Source: DATBMY01 sp036554605 (GTDB lineage: Bacteria; Acidobacteriota; Blastocatellia; UBA7656). Taken from it: a stretch of 9,959 bases of DNA. Positions 5,394 through 9,959 of this stretch are shown here, one piece after another. The stretch spans positions 1-9,959 of the forward strand of contig DATBMY010000325.1 of assembly GCA_036554605.1 (NCBI GenBank), written 5' to 3'. The translations under genes and the position numbers were made by a program. The notes below the pieces were generated by a model. That model was not told the DNA's origin. It worked only from the letters and a program-made list of their open reading frames with translations, and made no database searches. Every line of letters begins with the position of its first letter. Positions within the stretch are counted from its first letter, which is position 1.

Positions 5394-7148
5394 ATGAAAA
5401 AGGATGGAATCTCTGAGCAAACGACCGTTGAGAACGAGTCGTCCGGTCCGAACTCGCATGCGGATGACTCTGTAATGCCATCTCGGCCGACCAGGCGCAA
5501 ATTTCTTGGCCATGTCGGTGGGATTACCGCCGCTACCATGGCAGTCGGAACTATGGGTTTGGAGCCGCTGTTTGGATCGGCAAGGACCACAGCCTTAGCC
5601 GAAGAGATAGGGCCGGGTAATCCAACACAGCGCGAGAACGATGCGGCGAGAATCCGCCACGATGCCGAGCAACGCAACCTCGAACTCCCGATCGTAAACC
5701 ATCCCGACAACGGGGATGAACAGAGGTATCCTAACCGCATCGGCAATTTCTCTAAGAATCTAGCGCACAATCCCGCAAATGGCGAAGTAATCCCTTCGGC
5801 TTACAACGCGTTTCGAAACGCGCTCGAAGCAGGCACATACGCGGCTTTCGAGTCGCTCGCATCCAATGGGCACTTCGGCTGCCCTGATCCCGCGCGTCAG
5901 CGCAGGCTGGTAAACCCGCTCGCGGGCCTGGCGTTTGATCTGGAGGGAAAAGATTCGCATAAGGTACACATGGCCGCGCCCCCGGCTTTCGCCAGCGGCG
6001 AAGAGGCGGCCGAGATGACCGAGCTATACTGGATGGCCTTGCTGCGCGATCTGCCCTTCCGGCAGTACGACACCGATGTTCTGGCTCGTGCAGCCGCCGA
6101 TGACCTCACAAGGTATCCCACAAATCATTACAGGGGGCCGAGAGATTCGAGCGGCCGCGTCACGCCTCAGCTCCTGTTCCGCGACAATCTGCCCGGCGCG
6201 ACAGTAGGCCCATACATCTCACAGTTTCTCTTGCAGCCCGCCGATTTTGGAGCGCAGACAATTGATATGCGAATCAGGACCGCCAGGGCGAACAGGGACT
6301 ATGGCACTACCTTCGCCTCCTGGCTCGACATTCAGAACGGCTGTCAGCAGGGAACTACTCTACTGGATGGCCTTCGCTTCATCTACAACGGCCGTGCCAT
6401 TGGCCAGTACGTTCATGTAGACGCGCTGCATCAGGCCTACTTTATCTGCGCACTGAACATGCTCAACAACGGCTACCCCCTGAACAACAGCAACCCCTAT
6501 ACCGGCGCGGTGGCTCAGGAAGGTTTCGGCACCTTCGGAGGACCGCACATTCTGGTGCTGGTCACCGAAGTGGCTACCCGCGCGCTGCAGGGACAGTGGT
6601 TCCACAAGTGGTTCGTCCACCGTCGCTTGAGGCCGGAAGAATTCGGCGGGCGCGTACATGTGCATTTGAGTAATATCGAGCAGTATCCGATCAACCGGCA
6701 ACTCCTGACATCGCCCGCGCTCGATCTTGTCAGGGCCCGGACCGGAAACTGGCTCTTGCCTCTGGCCTTTGCCGAAGGGTCGCCGATACACCCCTCATTC
6801 GGGGCCGGCCACGCAACCGTGGCAGGCGCATGCGTAACGATTCTGAAGGCCCTTTTCGACGGGACGGCGGTAGTGACAAATCCGGTAATGCCTTCCCTTG
6901 ATGGAAGGAGCCTGGAACCGTTCGTGGGACCACCTCTCACCGTTGAAGGGGAACTCAATAAGCTTGCGTCGAACGTGGCAACGGGCCGCAACATCGCCGG
7001 GGTGCATTGGAGATCAGACGGCGTCGATTCGCTCAAAGCGGGCGAAGAGATCGCCATCAGTATTCTCAGGGACGGTAGGAGAAGATTCGCCGAGCCTTTC
7101 GGTGGCTTTACCTTCAACAGGTTCGACGGCCAGACAGTCAATATCTAA
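5394..7148 (+). CDS. Tat-exported vanadium-dependent haloperoxidase homologue (Corallina type)
   Basis: The 584-residue protein matches red-algal (Corallina) vanadium bromoperoxidases in length and motif order. These use H2O2 to oxidise halides with a bound vanadate. The N-terminus has a twin-arginine signal (PTRRKFLG, residues 32-39, then a weakly hydrophobic stretch to about 68), so it should be exported folded. Active-site motifs are K405-x7-R413-P414 (Corallina Lys398/Arg406), HPSFGAGHATVAGA (466-479), and RNIAGVHW (532-539), giving Arg532 and His538 (Arg545 and His551). Ala471 stands where Corallina has Ser483, while His466 and His473 keep the His478 and His485 places. His404 precedes Lys405 where Corallina has Arg397, a residue linked to halide preference. 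ATG 5394 is chosen for its AAGGAGG site 8 bases upstream. The gene stands alone, divergent from the TPR gene. Halide oxidation is expected from the family but not proven here. Confidence 0.88.
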   Translation: MKKDGISEQTTVENESSGPNSHADDSVMPSRPTRRKFLGHVGGITAATMAVGTMGLEPLFGSARTTALAEEIGPGNPTQRENDAARIRHDAEQRNLELPIVNHPDNGDEQRYPNRIGNFSKNLAHNPANGEVIPSAYNAFRNALEAGTYAAFESLASNGHFGCPDPARQRRLVNPLAGLAFDLEGKDSHKVHMAAPPAFASGEEAAEMTELYWMALLRDLPFRQYDTDVLARAAADDLTRYPTNHYRGPRDSSGRVTPQLLFRDNLPGATVGPYISQFLLQPADFGAQTIDMRIRTARANRDYGTTFASWLDIQNGCQQGTTLLDGLRFIYNGRAIGQYVHVDALHQAYFICALNMLNNGYPLNNSNPYTGAVAQEGFGTFGGPHILVLVTEVATRALQGQWFHKWFVHRRLRPEEFGGRVHVHLSNIEQYPINRQLLTSPALDLVRARTGNWLLPLAFAEGSPIHPSFGAGHATVAGACVTILKALFDGTAVVTNPVMPSLDGRSLEPFVGPPLTVEGELNKLASNVATGRNIAGVHWRSDGVDSLKAGEEIAISILRDGRRRFAEPFGGFTFNRFDGQTVNI

Positions 7149-7154
7149 TACACC

Positions 7155-7197
7155 GGCAGCGGCTCGGTGTGCCCGGGCTGCTGCCTAGAATTATTTC
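7155..7197 (+). terminator. Rho-independent terminator of the haloperoxidase gene
   Basis: GGCAGCGGCTCGG (7155-7167) pairs with CCGGGCTGCTGCC (7173-7185) in a 13-bp stem with two G-U pairs and a 5-base loop, seven bases after the stop codon. It is followed by TAGAATTATTTCC, which is T-rich but not a pure T-run. The shorter ACACCG/CGGTGT pairing (7150-7170) competes with it. Confidence 0.6.
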
Positions 7198-7261
7198 CGG
7201 GCCGTTTGATTGGAACAGCCTCGTTTCTTCAGGTGCCGATTTAGTTGCTTCAACGGCCCGG
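7197..7261. repeat. 10-bp inverted repeat spanning the 3' end of speB
   Basis: CCGGGCCGTT (7197-7206) and AACGGCCCGG (7252-7261) are perfect complements separated by 45 bases. The right arm overlaps the speB stop codon region. On the minus strand no T-run follows, so this is not a classic terminator. It could still form a 3'-end stem that protects or ends the polyamine message. Confidence 0.4.
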
Positions 7262-8140
7262 CACGTCCCGCTCGAAAATGTAGCTGAGCGATTTGTAGAT
7301 TAACTTTGCCGCGAGAAAGTCCGGCGAGTTGTTTCCAGCGACGGGCGCAAGCTCGGTTAAATCCATCCCGACGACGTTTCGCGAGCGCGCGAGCGCGCGG
7401 ATTATCCCGAGCGCGTCATACCACCCGAGCCCGCCCGGCTCGGGCGTGCCCGTCGTCGGCACAAGGCTCGGGTCGAGCCCGTCGATGTCAATAGTCAGAT
7501 AGACGTTTTCCGTAAGGTGCGATATGGCCTCTTCGTGCCAATCGGTGCGACCTACGATATCTTTCGCCCAGTAGACCCTTGTCGGCGTCTCGGGCAATCG
7601 CTTTGCCTCGGCTTCGGAGATCGAGCGTATCCCTACCTGAACGGCGGGGCAGACCTCGACCGCGCGCGCCATAATCGATGCATGCGAATGCTTCGTGCCG
7701 TCATAGCTTTCGCGCAAATCGGCGTGAGCGTCTATCTGCAAGATCGAAAGGTTCTTTATTCTGCGTCCAAGCGCGCGTATTACCGGCCCGCTTATTGAAT
7801 GCTCGCCGCCGAGCATGACGAGAAACTTCCCCGTATCGAGCAGCTGCTCGGCGCGCCTCTCTATTCTGTCCATCATCGCGTCGGGCGGGTCAATCGCGGG
7901 AAGCTCATCGAGCGTGTGTATGCCGAGCCTGTAGACCGACCCGGCAATCTCTTCGTCGTAGAGCTCCATATTGCGCGACGCTTCTATTATGGCGCGCGGT
8001 CCCTGGGCCGCGCCGTGCCCGTAGCTGACTGTGCCTTCGTAGGGGACGGGCCAGACAAGTATGCGGGCGCGGTCGAAGTCCGAATACTCGGTCTCGCTGA
8101 TGCCGCCGAAATTGAATGGGAGAGATTCTGATTCGCTCAT
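7250..8140 (-). CDS. speB: Agmatinase (agmatine ureohydrolase)
   Basis: This 296-residue enzyme of the ureohydrolase (arginase/agmatinase) family should hydrolyse agmatine to putrescine and urea in the cytoplasm. The complete two-manganese site is visible: GGEHS (His114), DAHAD (Asp137, His139, Asp141) and DIDGLDP (Asp218, Asp220). Also present are the substrate-loop region KHSHAS (150-155), GTPEPGG (231-237) and DLTELAP (260-266). The length is normal for the family. Agmatinase is favoured over arginase, guanidinobutyrase or formiminoglutamase because arginine decarboxylase is in the same cluster. It is the last of three minus-strand genes. ATG 8140 is the only reasonable start, yet the 35 bases before it are five tandem copies of the complement of GGTCAGG, with no ribosome-binding site. 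Initiation must be atypical or depend on upstream translation. Confidence 0.9.
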   Translation of the reverse strand: MSESESLPFNFGGISETEYSDFDRARILVWPVPYEGTVSYGHGAAQGPRAIIEASRNMELYDEEIAGSVYRLGIHTLDELPAIDPPDAMMDRIERRAEQLLDTGKFLVMLGGEHSISGPVIRALGRRIKNLSILQIDAHADLRESYDGTKHSHASIMARAVEVCPAVQVGIRSISEAEAKRLPETPTRVYWAKDIVGRTDWHEEAISHLTENVYLTIDIDGLDPSLVPTTGTPEPGGLGWYDALGIIRALARSRNVVGMDLTELAPVAGNNSPDFLAAKLIYKSLSYIFERDVPGR

Positions 8141-8250
8141 GGTCAGGGGTCAGGGGTCAGGGGTCAGGGGTCAGGGCATCTGTAATTTCAAATTTCAAAT
8201 TTGAGATTTCAAATCCTCTGACCCCTGATTCCCGGCCCCCGATCCCTGCT
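8141..8250. repeat. Heptad-armed intergenic repeat, copy A
   Basis: This element fills the whole gap between the deoxyhypusine-synthase-like stop (8251) and the speB start (8140). The left arm is five perfect tandem copies of GGTCAGG (8141-8175). The core is AT-rich and contains an 18-base near-palindrome, AATTTCAAATTTGAGATT. The right arm is CCCTGAC-like heptads with substitutions (about 8214-8248). The arms are complementary (GGGGTCAG with CTGACCCC), so the element can fold into a long GC-rich hairpin with slippable register. The segment 8167-8224 matches copy B at 57 of 58 bases. Confidence 0.8.
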
Positions 8251-9300
8251 TTATCCGAAGGTTACATTCAGCTCGCGCCCAAAGTTGAACTGCGGCCGGC
8301 GGCGCTGCTTGAGCGCCTTGGTTCCGGTTTGCGACAGCGCGGTCACAAGTATCGGCATTGCTATCGTAGGATCGCAAAGGCAGGAGACCATCTTGGCGTC
8401 CTTCGCGACCCGCCCCCAGGTCTGCGCCTCCTCGAAGCTGCGACCCGATGTCGCGCTCGCTTCGGGCAGTTCGAGGCTTATCTGAATCGCGTACTTGTGG
8501 CCGCGTATCGACTGTTTGATCATCGAGGCGGTAACTTCCGTCTGGTGAAGGAAACTCTTTGGCGGCCCGCCCCCGAAGAGTATGACCGATGTATTGACCG
8601 AGCGCGCCATGACCTGCGCGGCCTCGACCACATCCTGGACTATGTCGAACTGGAAGGGGTTCTTTCGATTTATCCGCGACGCGGCTACGCCGACCGCTAT
8701 GGCCGAATCGGCCACGCCGGGGCAGAAGATCGGCACCTTCGCCTTATAGGCCGACGTCAGTATGCCGTCTTCGGTCGCTATCTCGGCAAGCTCGCGCCCC
8801 AGCAGATGCAGGAACTCGCGCGTGGAGTACGGGCGCGAATGGTCCAGGGTGTTCGCGAAATTCCCTACCCACTCGTCGGCCTCGCGGTACTCGTGCTCGC
8901 TTGCGAGTATGTCGTAGAAGCGGCCTACCTGCGCGTCCTGCAATTCGGCGTCGGTCCATTCATCCGATGTCTGAAAGTGGTAGCGGCCCAGCGTCTCGTG
9001 CAGGTCGTGGAAAAGGTTCGCGCCCGTCGAGACCACCACGTCAACATAGTGGTTCTTGATCAGGTAAGAGATGAGCCGCCGCATTCCGCCCGCGATAAGC
9101 GCGCCCGACAGTCCCATAAAGACCGTGGAGTTGTCCGACAGCATCTGCAGCCAGAGGTTGTGCGCCTCGGCCATGGCGCGTCCCTGAAAGCCCGCGCCTT
9201 CCAGCTTCGTGAGGATCCCGGCTACCGAGCGGTCGCGGTCGATCTGGATGGGACGTGTGGGAGTGGTTAGATACTTAGAGCTTTTCTGTTTTCTCATCAT
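8251..9300 (-). CDS. Deoxyhypusine synthase-like protein with altered catalytic residues
   Basis: A 349-residue member of the deoxyhypusine synthase family (PF01916 type). In eukaryotes and archaea this NAD-dependent enzyme moves the aminobutyl part of spermidine onto a lysine of eIF5A; related enzymes make homospermidine. Bacteria lack eIF5A, so the role here is open. Family landmarks are FMGLSGALIAGGMR (61-74), STGANLFHDLHETLG (91-105), FCPGVADSAIAVG (192-204), FGGGPPKSF (242-250) and EEAQTWGRV (290-298). Against human DHS, Glu291, Trp295 and Asp310 keep Glu323, Trp327 and Asp342, but Arg297 (codon CGG) replaces Lys329, the covalent-imine lysine, and Ser249 replaces His288. Lys300 and Lys303 lie nearby. 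The gene sits between speA and speB, which would supply putrescine. ATG 9300 and ATG 9297 are equivalent starts; the ribosome-binding site is weak (GGAA). Confidence 0.82.
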   Translation of the reverse strand: MMRKQKSSKYLTTPTRPIQIDRDRSVAGILTKLEGAGFQGRAMAEAHNLWLQMLSDNSTVFMGLSGALIAGGMRRLISYLIKNHYVDVVVSTGANLFHDLHETLGRYHFQTSDEWTDAELQDAQVGRFYDILASEHEYREADEWVGNFANTLDHSRPYSTREFLHLLGRELAEIATEDGILTSAYKAKVPIFCPGVADSAIAVGVAASRINRKNPFQFDIVQDVVEAAQVMARSVNTSVILFGGGPPKSFLHQTEVTASMIKQSIRGHKYAIQISLELPEASATSGRSFEEAQTWGRVAKDAKMVSCLCDPTIAMPILVTALSQTGTKALKQRRRPQFNFGRELNVTFG

Positions 9301-9319
9301 AAGCGATTCCGGCCCTTGC

Positions 9320-9427
9320 CAGGGTCGGAGGTCGAAGGTCGGGGGTCAGGGCATCTATAATTTCAAATTTCAAATTTGAGATTTCAAATCCTCTGACCCT
9401 CGTCCCCCGACCCCTGGCCCCTGTTTC
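9320..9427. repeat. Heptad-armed intergenic repeat, copy B
   Basis: Second copy of the same element, between the speA stop (9428-9430) and the deoxyhypusine-synthase-like start (9300). The left arm has four diverged heptads (GGTCGGA, GGTCGAA, GGTCGGG, GGTCAGG; 9323-9350). The core 9342-9399 differs from copy A only at 9357 (A, against G at 8182). The right arm (9390-9422) is CCCCGAC-like heptads complementary to the left. Orientation relative to the genes is the same as in copy A, and both begin almost directly after a stop codon. Confidence 0.8.
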
Positions 9428-9959
9428 CTATTCGAGATACGTGTAGCGGTTGATGTCGCTTTCGTACTGCCTGATCAGCTCCTCGGCCTGCTGTTCGGTC
9501 AGGCTGCCGCCGGCTATGCGCGCCCTCGTCATGCGCTGGAAGCTGTCCCACGCCTGGTTGCGGTCATAGCGCGCGAAGGCGATCATGTCGCCCACGCGAC
9601 TGCCCTGCACAATCTTTTTTATGTGATAGCGCCCGTCCGTATCTATAATAACGTGGGCTTCGTTCGTGTTGCCGAAAAGATTGTGATAGCTGCCCATGAC
9701 TTCCTGGTAAGCGCCGACCAGGAATATGGCGATGTAGTACGGCTCGCCCGTGAACGGGTGAAGCTCGAGGACCTCTTTCACGTCCTTCAAATCGACAAAC
9801 CGGTCTATGTGCCCGTCCGAATCGCACGTTATATCGACGAAGGTGGCGTAATCCGTGGGCGTTTCGTTGAGCCGGTGTATGGGCATTATCGGGAAGAGTT
9901 GGTCTATAGCCCAGTGGTCGGGCGCCGACTTGAAGACCGAAAAATTACACAGGTATTTT
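9428..9959 (-). CDS. speA: Biosynthetic arginine decarboxylase, C-terminal part
   Basis: The last 176 residues of a minus-strand gene are present; its start is beyond the right edge of the window, and the frame is open to base 9959. The peptide contains CNFSVFKSAPDHWAID, QLFPIMPIHRL, FVDITCDSDGHIDRF, YIAIFLVGAYQEVMG and the terminal YTYLE. All match the C-terminal barrel of the PLP-dependent, SpeA-type arginine decarboxylase (alanine-racemase fold III), which turns arginine into agmatine and CO2. The Cys-Asp-Ser-Asp-Gly motif is the conserved C-terminal active-site segment donated across the dimer. The PLP-lysine domain is outside the window and cannot be checked. As the first visible gene of the polyamine cluster, it supplies the substrate of SpeB. 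Confidence 0.92.
   Translation of the reverse strand, partial: KYLCNFSVFKSAPDHWAIDQLFPIMPIHRLNETPTDYATFVDITCDSDGHIDRFVDLKDVKEVLELHPFTGEPYYIAIFLVGAYQEVMGSYHNLFGNTNEAHVIIDTDGRYHIKKIVQGSRVGDMIAFARYDRNQAWDSFQRMTRARIAGGSLTEQQAEELIRQYESDINRYTYLE

Noticed and set aside
8141..8250. CRISPR array or insertion-sequence end
   Set aside because: The units are 7 bases with no spacers, and there is no transposase, cas gene or clear target duplication. A small hairpin repeat fits better.
8116..9270. 384-codon plus-strand open frame across the DHS-like gene and repeat copy A
   Set aside because: It is antisense to a gene with clear family motifs, and its first part is just a translation of the heptads and AT-rich core. 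No ribosome-binding site or recognisable domain is seen.

Overview
The window looks like a chromosomal segment of a GC-rich, Gram-negative-type bacterium, most likely an Acidobacteriota member. Pointers are a reaction-centre-type multihaem cytochrome c, a periplasmic SYLF protein, a kinesin-light-chain-like TPR protein, TAGAAT/TATAAT -10 elements with poor -35 boxes, and a speA / deoxyhypusine-synthase-like / speB cluster. The assignment is inference from gene content; there is no rRNA or other phylogenetic marker here.

Layout. 1-142 (-) is the N-terminal start of a YihY/BrkB-type membrane protein cut by the window edge. It is divergent from a two-gene plus-strand unit (242-2130): a monomeric-sarcosine-oxidase-like flavoprotein whose stop overlaps the start of a bicupin gene. 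A convergent minus-strand tetrahaem cytochrome c gene (2131-2889) abuts it with no spacer. Next on the minus strand are an exported SYLF-domain protein (3013-3702) and a TPR protein (3772-4929). A 464-bp gap (4930-5393) holds a good sigma70-like promoter overlapped by a palindrome, then several inverted repeats. It leads to a Tat-exported vanadium-haloperoxidase homologue (5394-7148) that ends at a strong hairpin terminator.

The right end is a minus-strand polyamine cluster. The order of transcription is arginine decarboxylase speA (C-terminal 176 residues only, 9428-9959), a deoxyhypusine-synthase-like gene (8251-9300) and agmatinase speB (7250-8140). SpeA and SpeB together convert arginine to agmatine and then putrescine, and the middle protein belongs to a family that transfers aminobutyl groups. 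Both gaps between these genes are almost filled by copies of one repeat: an AT-rich core, 57/58 identical between copies, flanked by GC-rich heptanucleotide arrays that are complementary to each other.

The points most worth following are: the deoxyhypusine-synthase-like protein has Arg where the human enzyme has its catalytic Lys329, and lacks the equivalent of His288; the two heptad-armed repeats sit exactly between polyamine genes, one touching the speB start codon; the haloperoxidase has Ala where the Corallina enzyme has an active-site Ser; and the haloperoxidase leader is long and rich in inverted repeats.
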